Assembly (NCBI GenBank): GCA_963821705.1
Contig: CAWGEV010000006.1
Span: forward strand, 310,001 to 374,000
DNA: 64,000 nt
Source: DASUPK01 sp963821705
Lineage (GTDB): Bacteria > Actinomycetota > Thermoleophilia > Solirubrobacterales > 70-9
Direction of reading: 5' to 3'
Below, piece by piece: positions 14,449 to 22,351 of this stretch; position 1 is the stretch's first letter, and each line of letters opens with the position of its first letter. Both the position numbers and the translations under genes were made by a program. The notes below the pieces were generated by a model that did not search any database, was not told the DNA's origin, and was given only the letters and a program-made list of their open reading frames with translations.

Positions 14449-15865
14449 CTCCTCGTCGAGGGGTTACCGAGCCTCCGTAGCCTCACGCGCCGCTTTCTCC
14501 TGGCCATTGCGCGCGGTCAGGAGGCCCGGCAGGTCGATGCTCTTCTTCGCCTTCGCCTTCGCCGTGATGGCCGATCCCGTCTCGTCGGTCGCCTACGCGA
14601 TAGAGGCGGCGCTGCGAGCACTTCACGGCCATCTCGACCTGCTGTTACCGACGATGGGGATCGTGATCGGGATCATCGCGCTGGTCACCCTGAACTACTG
14701 GCAGCTGGTCAGGATGTTCCCCGAGGGCGGCGGGTCACCCGAAGCCGCCGGCCGGGCGTTCGGGGAGGAGTGGTCCTTCCTGCCGATAGGGGCGCTGGTC
14801 GTCGACTTCGCCCTCACCATCGCCATCTCGATCGCCGCAGCGGGCAGCGCGTTGATCGCCTACGTCCCCGCCCTCGCGCCCGAGCGCATTCCCCTTGCGC
14901 TTGCCCTGGTGGTGATCGTCGCAGGCCTGACCTGGTTCGGCCACGGTGGCCGGCTCGTGTTCGCGGTGATGACGACCCTGTTCATCATCGCGGGCATCGT
15001 GGTCCTCGCTGTCGGTTGGACCTCCCCCGAGTCCACGCACGGACACGCGCCGATCACAGGCTCCGCAAGCCCGGCACTGATCGCGGTGATTCTCGCCTTC
15101 CCGGTGGCGATGGCGCTCGCGACCGGCACAGAGGCCCCAGCCACATCCATCGCCCAGCTCGGACAGCTGGACAACGAGGGACGGTGGAAATTCGGGCGCG
15201 GAACCCTCGGTCTGACGATACTGATCGTGGGCGGCCTCACCCTCGGTCTTACGGCCCTGGCCGTCCACCTGAATGTGGGCATCCCGGGCAGCGACGACAC
15301 CCAGATCGCGGACCTCGCGAAGACGGCGGTGGGAAACGGTGGTCTGTTCGCGTTCTTCCAGCTCTCGAGCAGCGTCCTCCTGCTCGCCGCCGCGGCCTCA
15401 TCGTTCCAGGCTGGTCCGGGCCTCCTCAAGGCTCTCGCCCGGACGGGGGCCGATGGCTCACCGGGGCTGCTTCCCGTCCCTTTGGCTCGGGTGAATCACC
15501 ATCACACGCCCGTGCTCGCCGTGGTGGTATACGCAGGCATCTCGGCGGCGATCATCCTGGTGGCCGGCGGCCAGGAGCAGGAGCTGGTGCTCGTCTACGC
15601 CGTCGCCGTCTTCGTCAGCTTCCTGGCCGGCCTGCTGGCGATGGCCCGCTTCTCGAGGCGACAGGGCAAGCGGGTGCTGTTGGCCGTGAATCTGGTCGCC
15701 GCGCTCGTGGTCGCCTTCACGCTGGGCGTGAACCTCGCCCGCGGCTACCCGCTGATCTCAATCGCCGGCACGCTTCTCGTCGGTGGGTTCCTTCAGTACC
15801 GCTGGGTTCGAGCCGGTCGGCCGCGCGGGATCGACAGGGTCGAGCGCACCGCCGAGAGTGGCTGA
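14432..15865 (+). CDS. KimA-like APC-superfamily transporter (likely K+ or amino acid)
   Basis: 477 residues, about 12 membrane helices. It resembles Bacillus KimA (formerly YdaO): 'ADPVSSVAYAIE' against KimA D-A-L-S-S-V-A-Y-G-T-E, 'NYWQLVRMFPEGGG' against S-Y-R-Q-I-I-Y-A-Y-P-Q-G-G-G, and 'IGALVVDFALTIAISIAA' against L-L-V-D-Y-I-L-T-V-A-V-S-I-S-A. KimA is a c-di-AMP-controlled high-affinity potassium importer. Unlike KimA this protein ends after the membrane domain (no C-terminal cytosolic domain). It follows the family protein at 13948 and regulatory element B. Potassium as substrate is inference; related amino-acid carriers share the fold. Confidence 0.8.
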   Translation: MTSGPDSSSRGYRASVASRAAFSWPLRAVRRPGRSMLFFAFAFAVMADPVSSVAYAIEAALRALHGHLDLLLPTMGIVIGIIALVTLNYWQLVRMFPEGGGSPEAAGRAFGEEWSFLPIGALVVDFALTIAISIAAAGSALIAYVPALAPERIPLALALVVIVAGLTWFGHGGRLVFAVMTTLFIIAGIVVLAVGWTSPESTHGHAPITGSASPALIAVILAFPVAMALATGTEAPATSIAQLGQLDNEGRWKFGRGTLGLTILIVGGLTLGLTALAVHLNVGIPGSDDTQIADLAKTAVGNGGLFAFFQLSSSVLLLAAAASSFQAGPGLLKALARTGADGSPGLLPVPLARVNHHHTPVLAVVVYAGISAAIILVAGGQEQELVLVYAVAVFVSFLAGLLAMARFSRRQGKRVLLAVNLVAALVVAFTLGVNLARGYPLISIAGTLLVGGFLQYRWVRAGRPRGIDRVERTAESG

Positions 15866-16048
15866 CGGGGCGGGATCTCCATCACTTCCCGGATCGTTCG
15901 GCTCGGTTCCTCCGAGGGAGTCCTTGAACGATTTCATCCCGCGGCCGAGGGAGCTTCCCAGCTCGGGCAGCTTCTTCGGCCCGAAGAGGATGAGCACGAT
16001 GAGCAGCAGCACGAGGAGATGGATGGGGTTTTCCAGTCCCGCGAAGAT
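15758..16048 (-). CDS. tatA: TatA/E twin-arginine translocase subunit
   Basis: Single membrane helix followed by the TatA hinge and amphipathic helix: 'LLLIVLILFGPKKLPELGSSLGRGMKSFKDSLGG', then a Pro/Gly/Asp-rich tail. 96 residues if it begins at ATC 16048 (I-F-A-G-L-E-N-P-I-H-L-L), which matches the usual TatA N-terminus, M-F-G-(I/L)-E-N-P-(I/V)-H. The first conventional start is GTG 16012, which would cut off half the conserved N-terminus. No ATG, GTG or TTG lies further upstream before the response-regulator gene. The 3' end overlaps that of 14432 by 108 bp. No tatC is in the window. Confidence 0.8.
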   Translation of the reverse strand: MFAGLENPIHLLVLLLIVLILFGPKKLPELGSSLGRGMKSFKDSLGGTEPNDPGSDGDPAPSATLGGALDPVDPARPTGSNPAVLKEPTDEKRAGD

Positions 16049-16067
16049 GCGGGAAGGATACTCCGGC

Positions 16068-16757
16068 CTACTCCTCGACCCGCAGGCGGTACCCGATCCC
16101 CGGCTCGGTGATCACATAGCGGGGGTTGGAGGGGTCCGGCTCGATCTTGGCGCGGACGTGAGCGAAGTGGACGCGGAGGTAATGGGTCTCGTCCTCGTAG
16201 CTGGGACCCCACACCTGCTGGAGCAGCTGGCGGTGGGTGACCAGGCGGCCGGGGTGCTCGGCGAGCTGGCTGAGCAGGTCGAACTCGATCGGCGTCAGGT
16301 GGATCTCCTCTCCTCCGCGCCTCACGGCGCGGTTGGCCAGGTCGACCTCGAGGTCGCCCGCCGTGACGACCGCATCCCCCTCGTCGCTCCGGCGACGCAG
16401 GACGGCCCGTATTCGCGCCAGCAGCTCCTCGCTCCCGAACGGCTTCGTGACGTAGTCATCGGCGCCGGCATCGAGCGCGCGGACCTTCTGCCGCTCGTCC
16501 CCCACCGCCGAGAGCACGACGATCGGAACCTGGCTCCAGCGCCTGATGTCCTTGCAGACCTCGATCCCGTCGCCATCGGGCAGGACGAGGTCGAGCACGA
16601 TCGCGTCCGGCGGCCTCACCGATACCGCGTCGAGGGCCTCGCGCTTGGTGGTCGCCTCCTCGACGCGGTAACCCGCGTTGGTGAGGATCACCCTGAGGCC
16701 CCTGACGATCTGGGGCTCGTCGTCGACGACGAGCACCCGCGCCTCGCCGGGGCTCAT
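16068..16757 (-). CDS. KdpE-like OmpR-family response regulator
   Basis: 229 residues. Receiver with D-D pocket at 12-13, D56 in 'IVLDLVLPDGDG', and K in 'YVTKPFGSEEL'; winged-helix domain with 'IHLTPIEFDLLSQLAEHPGRLVTH' and 'RVHFAHVRAKIEPDP...EPGIGYRL', the KdpE form. ATG 16757 overlaps the kinase stop by 4 bp. The protein is closely similar to the KdpE at 33187. Because the kdp genes are 12 kb away, this pair may control another target such as the KimA-like or Kup transporter. Confidence 0.9.
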   Translation of the reverse strand: MSPGEARVLVVDDEPQIVRGLRVILTNAGYRVEEATTKREALDAVSVRPPDAIVLDLVLPDGDGIEVCKDIRRWSQVPIVVLSAVGDERQKVRALDAGADDYVTKPFGSEELLARIRAVLRRRSDEGDAVVTAGDLEVDLANRAVRRGGEEIHLTPIEFDLLSQLAEHPGRLVTHRQLLQQVWGPSYEDETHYLRVHFAHVRAKIEPDPSNPRYVITEPGIGYRLRVEE

Positions 16758-18163
16758 GCGACGGTCGCCGGCTGCTCGACCAGGGGGAAGGAGACCGCGA
16801 AGGCGGTGCCGTCGGCGGCGTCGGCCTGCAGCCGGAGCTCTCCTCCGTTCGCCTCCACGAACCCCTTCGAGATCGCCAGCCCGAGGCCGACGCCCTCGCG
16901 GCCGTCGCGCCGGCCGCTGTGAAACGGCTCGAAGATCGCCGTCCGCTCCGTGGCGGGCACTCCAGGGCCGCGGTCGATCACGCGGATCGTGACCTTGCCC
17001 GCCCCCACCCCTCCGCTCACCCGAACCGGCTCGTCGGGAGGCGAGAAGCGGAGGGCGTTCTCGATCAGGTTGGAGAACACGCGCTCCAGCTGGGATGCGT
17101 CGGCGCGGACCAGCGGCAGCTCGCTGTCCAGCTCGATCTGGATGAGGTGCGGCTCGAGAGGCTCGCGGATGTGAGAGACCGCCGAAGAGATGACATCCAG
17201 GAGGTCGCACCAATCGGTTCGCGGGTGGACGGCGCCCGCCTCGATCCGGGACAGGTCCAGCAGGTTGCCGATCAGCTTGGTGAGCCGGTCCGCCTCCTCC
17301 TCGATCGCGTCGATCAGGGCCACGCGATCCTCGGTGGTGGTGCCCTCCTCCCGCAGTCCGGCGGCGGCGGTGCGGATGGCGGTGAGGGGCGAGCGCAGGT
17401 CGTGGGAGATGGCGTGGAGGATCACGGTCTTGGCGGCGTCGGCCTGACGGGCGGCCTCGGCCTCGGCCCCCCGCGCGGCGGCCGTCTCGCGCTCCGCCGC
17501 GACGTCGAGCAGTCGCGCGAGCGGCGTGGCGATCCGGTTCAGGTCGGCCTCGGTCCAGTGGGTGGAGCTCGCGGCGTAGAGCCACACGGGCCGCGCGTCC
17601 GTCGGCACGCGCAGGGTCATCTCCCCCGGCCTCGGCTGCGGCGCGGCGCCGGCCTCGAGCCGAAGCCGCCCTTGGCCGGCGGACTCGAGGCTCCTGGAGA
17701 TGGCGCTGACCATCTCGTCGGTTCCCTCCAAGAGCGCCGTGGCGGCGTCCGCGAGCATCGACGCCTCGCGCTCGCGCGCCGCCGCCTGCTCCGCCCGCAG
17801 GTCGGCCTCGGCGGCCCGCTGGCGCGACTGGCCGGCGAGGCGTCCGACGACCAGTGCAGCGAAGAGCAGGACGCCGAGCGCGACGACGTTGTCGGGATCG
17901 GCGATCGTCAGCTGATGGAGCGGCCTGATGAAGAAGAAGTTGAGGATCAGGACGCCGATGACCGCCGCGACGAGGGCCGGGACCTGCCCTCGGCGGATCG
18001 CCACGGCGAGGACGGCGATCAGGTAGATGCTGCCGAGGCCGGCGGGGGTCGCGACCGAGTCGAGGATCGCGACGAGTGCCGTGGCGAGCCCCACCCACGC
18101 GAGGGTCTCCAGAGTCGTGGCGGCGATGCGGCCGAAAGCCGACCGCGAACGCATGCGGTTCAT
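16754..18163 (-). CDS. KdpD-like sensor histidine kinase lacking the N-terminal KdpD domain
   Basis: 469 residues. Four clustered membrane helices (about 15-110, including 'LNFFFIRPLHQLTIADPDN', the DUF4118 signature of KdpD), a coiled linker rich in Ala/Glu/Arg (115-140), a short GAF-like region, HisKA with H254 in 'ISHDLRSPL', and HATPase with 'NLIENALRFSP', 'DRGPGVP' and 'GVGLGLAISKGFVEANGG'. The cytoplasmic ATP-binding KdpD and USP domains of full-length KdpD are absent; a separate gene at 26794 supplies them. Partner regulator at 16068. Confidence 0.9.
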   Translation of the reverse strand: MNRMRSRSAFGRIAATTLETLAWVGLATALVAILDSVATPAGLGSIYLIAVLAVAIRRGQVPALVAAVIGVLILNFFFIRPLHQLTIADPDNVVALGVLLFAALVVGRLAGQSRQRAAEADLRAEQAAAREREASMLADAATALLEGTDEMVSAISRSLESAGQGRLRLEAGAAPQPRPGEMTLRVPTDARPVWLYAASSTHWTEADLNRIATPLARLLDVAAERETAAARGAEAEAARQADAAKTVILHAISHDLRSPLTAIRTAAAGLREEGTTTEDRVALIDAIEEEADRLTKLIGNLLDLSRIEAGAVHPRTDWCDLLDVISSAVSHIREPLEPHLIQIELDSELPLVRADASQLERVFSNLIENALRFSPPDEPVRVSGGVGAGKVTIRVIDRGPGVPATERTAIFEPFHSGRRDGREGVGLGLAISKGFVEANGGELRLQADAADGTAFAVSFPLVEQPATVA

Positions 18164-18194
18164 CTCGGTTCCAGTTTAGGTACGGCCGACGCGC

Positions 18195-19665
18195 CTAACG
18201 GGCGTCCAGGGCCTCGGTCGCACGCACGAATTCACGCCAGCGCTCGTGCTCGGTTTGGCGCCACTCGTCGTCCTGCTGCGGCGCGACGCTGCGGTCTGCC
18301 GGCAGCATCTCGGGCAGGTCGGTGAGAGAGCCGATCACGCCGGCGCCCACTCCGCCGAGAGCGGCGGCGCCGAGCACGGTCGCGTCCGCCCCGGCCGCCT
18401 CGACGGGCGCCCCGATCATGTCGGCCTGGAGCTGGAGCAGCAGCGGCTCGTTGGTGAGGCCGCCGTCCACGCGAAGGGTTTCGACCGGCGAGGTCTCCTT
18501 GATCGCCGCAACCACGTCGGCGACGCGCCACGCGATCCCCTCCAGCGCGGCTCGGGCGACGTTCTCGCGCGTCGTCCCCCCGTAGATCCCGGAGAGGACG
18601 GCGCGGGCGTTCGGTCGCCACCACGGCGCGCCGATGCCGGCCAGCCCGGGCAGGACTCGGGCGCCGGCGGAGGTCTCGGCCGCTCGCGCGAGCTCGCTCA
18701 GCTTCGGCGGGCTCTCCGCGACCCCGAGCTGGTTGCACATCCACTCGAGCATCGCCCCGGCCGCGAAGACGCCTCCGTCGAGCGCGTACTCCACCCTGCC
18801 TTCGATCGACCAGGCCACGGTCGGCAGCAGGCCACCCGCCGGCTCCGGGACGCCCTCGCCGACGTGGGCGAGAACGAACACCCCGGTCCCGTAGGTCGCC
18901 TTGACCCTGCCCGGCTCGACACACGCGGCTCCGGCGAGCGCGGCCTGCTGGTCGACGGTCTGGCCCCGGAACGGGATCTCGACCGGCCAGCTCTCGTGCT
19001 TCAGCGCCCCGAGGTCGCCGGCGCTGTCGCGGATCTCGGGCAGCACGTCCATCGGGATCCCGAAGATCTCGCACAGGCGCTCGTCGAACTTGCCGGGCCG
19101 GTCGATCCGCTGGAGCTGGGTACGCGACGCGGTGGCCGGCTCGGTCGCGAACCCGGCGCCGAGGCGGTCGCAGAGGAACGAGTCGACCGTCCCCATCCTC
19201 AGGCGTCCGTCCTCGCGCGCCTTCTTCACGTCGTCGTTGTGGCGCAGCAGCCACGCGAGCTTCGCGGCCGAGAAGTAGGGATCGAAGGGCAGGCCGCTGA
19301 GCTCCTTGACCTCGTCCTCCTTGCTCGGTGAGCTCGTCGAGGATCTCCTGCGAACGCTTGTCCTGCCAGACGACGATCGGGCTGAGCGGCTTGCCGGTCT
19401 CCGAGTCCCAGGCGAGCACGGACTCACCCTGGTGGTCGAGTCCGCAGCCGAGGACCTCGCCGTGGGCCCCCTCGAGGAGCTCGGCGACGGCCTCGGTGAC
19501 GGCGGCGATCACCTCATCACCATCCTGCTCGACCCAACCCTCCTCGGGGTGGCGGTTCACCTTGTTACGGCGCGCCTCCGCCACCGGCTGGAGCCTCTGG
19601 TCGAATAGAGCCGCCTTGACGCCGGTGGTCCCCTCGTCGATGCCGAGCAACATCCCGTCGCTCAT
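18195..19665 (-). pseudogene. glpK: Glycerol kinase, one frameshift
   Basis: Two overlapping frames together make a complete FGGY-family kinase of about 490 residues. The N-terminal part from ATG 19665 has 'LLGIDEGTTGVKAALFD' (phosphate-binding loop) and 'VVWQDKRS'. After a single extra base near 19325 (accgag-c-aaggag), the other frame continues with 'LSGLPFDPYFSAAKLAWLL', 'GDLGALK', 'QQAALAGAACVEPGRVKATYGTG' and 'DGGLTNEPLLLQLQADM'. It would phosphorylate glycerol to glycerol-3-phosphate. It is the last gene of an operon with the GlpA-like and GlpB-like genes. Everything outside the one base is well conserved, so it is either recently broken or mis-sequenced. Confidence 0.85.
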
Positions 19666-19674
19666 CGGCCCACC

Positions 19675-20910
19675 CTATTCCACCGCGACGACCACGGGGC
19701 CCGAATCGGGATCCACACGCGAGGCCCACGCCGCCGGGATGTGGGCCGAGCGGCCGGGGACCAGTCGGCCTACCCTGCCGCTCCAGAGCTCGTGGCCGCC
19801 CTGGGTGACCCGAACGCGGGCGCGCCGCGCAAACTCGCGGCAACGCAGCAGGAACCTGTCCCGCGGCGGGGGATGTCCGGTGGCGAGCAGGCGATTCGGA
19901 GCGACCCAGGCGAGCGGCGAGCGCGCCGTCATCCTGACCGCCCTTGGCCACTCCCCTGGGCCCTGCAGGTACGCCGCCACCGACGGAGCGACGTGACGAC
20001 CATCGAGCGCACAGACGTCCGCGGTCTCGGCCGGGTGAAGCAGGTTGCCCGCAGCGAACACGCCCCGACGGGTGGTGCGCAGGGCGGTGTCGATCAGAGG
20101 GCCGAGGCTTCCGCGGTCGAGCTCGCAGCCGGCCATAACGGCCAGCTCGTGGTCGGGGATCCAATCGGCGGTGAAGATCACCAGGTCGCATTCGACGGTG
20201 CGGGTGCTGCCCGAGTCGAGCTCGGTCAGCTCCACCGACTCGACCCGCTCGGAGCCGTGGATCGCGGAGACCGCGGTGCGCGACCAGACGGGCGCGCGGT
20301 AGCGGATCGCGGCGCCTGCGCGGAAGGCCCCGAGCGACTGGTGCCTCGGCAGCTCGGTGACCAGGCCGGCCACGGAGGCGCCGCCGTGGGCGAGCGTCGC
20401 CACGGCGGAGAAGCTGACGTGCTCGGCGCCCACCACCACTGCGCGCCTCCCGATCTTGCGGTGCTGCAGGTGGACGAGCTGCTGGAGCGTTGAGGTCGTC
20501 ATCACCCCCGCCGGCCGCGAGCCCGGAACGAGGCGGGCCGAGCGCGGACGCTCACGGCAGCCGGTGGCAAGAACCACGGCCGGCGGCTCGACGTCCCGGC
20601 GGCCATCCGGGCCCGTGAGCTTCAGCCGTCGCTCGCCGTCCCACCCGGTGACCATCGTCTCGGCCAGGATCTCCACCCCCGCCTCCTCGGCGAGCTGCCG
20701 GTAGCGCGCCGCGTATCGAGGGCCCGACATGACGGTCCGCAGGTCGCGGACCCCGAATCCGGTGTGGTCCGAGTGGCGCGGGATCCCGCCGGCCTGCCGC
20801 TCGCGCTCGATGACCGTGACCGGGGAAAGCCCGAGCTCGCGCAGCTCGATCGCCGCGGCGAGGCCGGAGGGCCCCCCGCCGATGATGACCGGGCCGTCAG
20901 CGATCGCCAT
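19675..20910 (-). CDS. FAD/NAD(P)-dependent oxidoreductase (GlpB/HcnB-like)
   Basis: 411 residues. N-terminal Rossmann 'IIGGGPSGLAAAIEL' with FAD-binding glycine motif, a second nucleotide-binding 'RAVVVGAEHVSFSAVATLAHGG', and 'GVFAAGNLLHPAETADVCALDG' near the C-terminus as in two-domain disulphide-reductase-like FAD proteins. Start ATG 20910 overlaps the upstream GlpA-like gene by 14 bp. In this context it should pass electrons for glycerol-3-phosphate oxidation. It carries no CxxC redox pair at the usual position. Confidence 0.85.
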   Translation of the reverse strand: MAIADGPVIIGGGPSGLAAAIELRELGLSPVTVIERERQAGGIPRHSDHTGFGVRDLRTVMSGPRYAARYRQLAEEAGVEILAETMVTGWDGERRLKLTGPDGRRDVEPPAVVLATGCRERPRSARLVPGSRPAGVMTTSTLQQLVHLQHRKIGRRAVVVGAEHVSFSAVATLAHGGASVAGLVTELPRHQSLGAFRAGAAIRYRAPVWSRTAVSAIHGSERVESVELTELDSGSTRTVECDLVIFTADWIPDHELAVMAGCELDRGSLGPLIDTALRTTRRGVFAAGNLLHPAETADVCALDGRHVAPSVAAYLQGPGEWPRAVRMTARSPLAWVAPNRLLATGHPPPRDRFLLRCREFARRARVRVTQGGHELWSGRVGRLVPGRSAHIPAAWASRVDPDSGPVVVAVE

Positions 20911-22303
20911 CCGTGCCCTCCAGGGCCGCGGTGATCTCCGCCGCGCAGAAGAACCCCTGGCAGCGCCCCATCAGCGCCCGCGTCCGCCGGCGCAGCCCGT
21001 CCGGGTCCGCCGGCGGGATCGCGCTGGCGAGCGCCGCATCGATCTCGCCGCGGGTGACGCGCTCGCAGAAGCAGACGATCCGCCCGTAGTCGGGGTCGCC
21101 TGCGATCCGCTCGGCGTCCTGAAAAGGCCGCGAGCCGAACTCGCCGATGTTCGGCATCCGCACCGTCGGCGGCTGCGGGCGGAGCGGCAGGTCGAGCCCG
21201 GCGTCGGCGAGTGCCTCGCCCACCCACTCGGCAATGGCCATCGAGCCCGTGATCCCGGTCGAGCGGATCCCCCCGGCGCAGACGTAGCGCTGCTCCGGGT
21301 GCGTCTGCAGCTGGTAGTCGCGATCCTGCGTGGCCGCGCGCAGGCCAACGTAGGTGGCCGTCACCTCGTGCTCCTCCAGCTCCGGGAGGATCCGTGCACC
21401 CGCCTCCATCAGCGACGCCAGGCCCTCCGCCGTCGTCGAGCGATCCGTCTTGTCCTCGATGTCGTCCGCGGTCGGGCCGAGCAGGACGTTGCCGTAGATC
21501 GTCGGGGAGACCAGGACGCCCTTCGTCTTCTCTGTCGGCACCGGTAGGAGCACGTGGTTGACCAGGCCGCGAGCCAGTTTGTCGAAGACGATCAGCTCGC
21601 CGCGCCTCGCCGTCACGCGGAACGTCCGGTGGCCCACCATCGCGTCGACCTCGTCGCTGCGCAGGCCCGCCGCGTTCACCAGGTATCCCGCCCGGACCGG
21701 CCCGCGGACCGTCTCGATCTCGTGGTCCCCTCCGCTCGGGCGCACACCTGTCACCGCGGCGTTCAGGGCCAGCTCACAGCCGGCGGCCACCGCCTCAGTC
21801 GCGTAGGCGAGCGTCGTGGTGAACGGGCAGATGATCCCTTCCCCCGGGATCTCGAGCGCCCCCTCTGCACCGGGGCCCAGGTTCGGCTCCCGCGCGTACA
21901 GCTCCTCGGCATCGACCGGCCGCGCCTCGGTGTACCCGTTCTCCCGGGCCGCCGCCTCGATCCCCGTGAGCGCGGCCCGCTGCTCGGAGCTCCAGGCCAC
22001 CAGCAGGGCCCCGAGCGGCGCCGTCGGTATCCCGACCTGAGCGGCGTACTCGCCGAGCAGCTCGTACCCGCGGGCGACCAGGGGTGACTCGAGGGTTCCG
22101 GGCTTGGCGTCGAAACCCGTGTGGAGGATCGCCGTGTTCGCCTTGCTGGTTCCGGCGCCGACATCCGGCCCAGCCTCGATCAGCGCGCAGGCGGCCCCGC
22201 GCAGGCTGAGCTCGCGCGCAACCGCGCAGCCGACCGCGCCCGCGCCGACGACCGCGACGTCGAATGGGCCATCGGGAGCCGCACCTTCACGCTGGACATT
22301 CAC
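20897..22303 (-). CDS. FAD-dependent glycerol-3-phosphate dehydrogenase-like (GlpA-type) with BFD-like iron-sulphur domain
   Basis: 468 residues. DAO-fold: 'VAVVGAGAVGCAVARELSLRG' FAD motif at about 16-36, 'KANTAILHTGFDAKPGTLES' and 'CAGGIRSTGITGSMAIAEWVG' match the anaerobic GlpA/YgaF group. The C-terminal about 90 residues contain a BFD-like [2Fe-2S] binding domain with cysteines C-F-C at 'IVCFCERVTRGEID' and C-x-x-F-F-C at 'GRCQGFFC'. It probably oxidises glycerol-3-phosphate to DHAP. First gene of a three-gene operon with 19675 and glpK. Confidence 0.87.
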   Translation of the reverse strand: MNVQREGAAPDGPFDVAVVGAGAVGCAVARELSLRGAACALIEAGPDVGAGTSKANTAILHTGFDAKPGTLESPLVARGYELLGEYAAQVGIPTAPLGALLVAWSSEQRAALTGIEAAARENGYTEARPVDAEELYAREPNLGPGAEGALEIPGEGIICPFTTTLAYATEAVAAGCELALNAAVTGVRPSGGDHEIETVRGPVRAGYLVNAAGLRSDEVDAMVGHRTFRVTARRGELIVFDKLARGLVNHVLLPVPTEKTKGVLVSPTIYGNVLLGPTADDIEDKTDRSTTAEGLASLMEAGARILPELEEHEVTATYVGLRAATQDRDYQLQTHPEQRYVCAGGIRSTGITGSMAIAEWVGEALADAGLDLPLRPQPPTVRMPNIGEFGSRPFQDAERIAGDPDYGRIVCFCERVTRGEIDAALASAIPPADPDGLRRRTRALMGRCQGFFCAAEITAALEGTDGDR

Positions 22304-22351
22304 CTCGGTCGAGACTATCGACGGCCCCCCGCCTTACGATGCTGACGGCTG

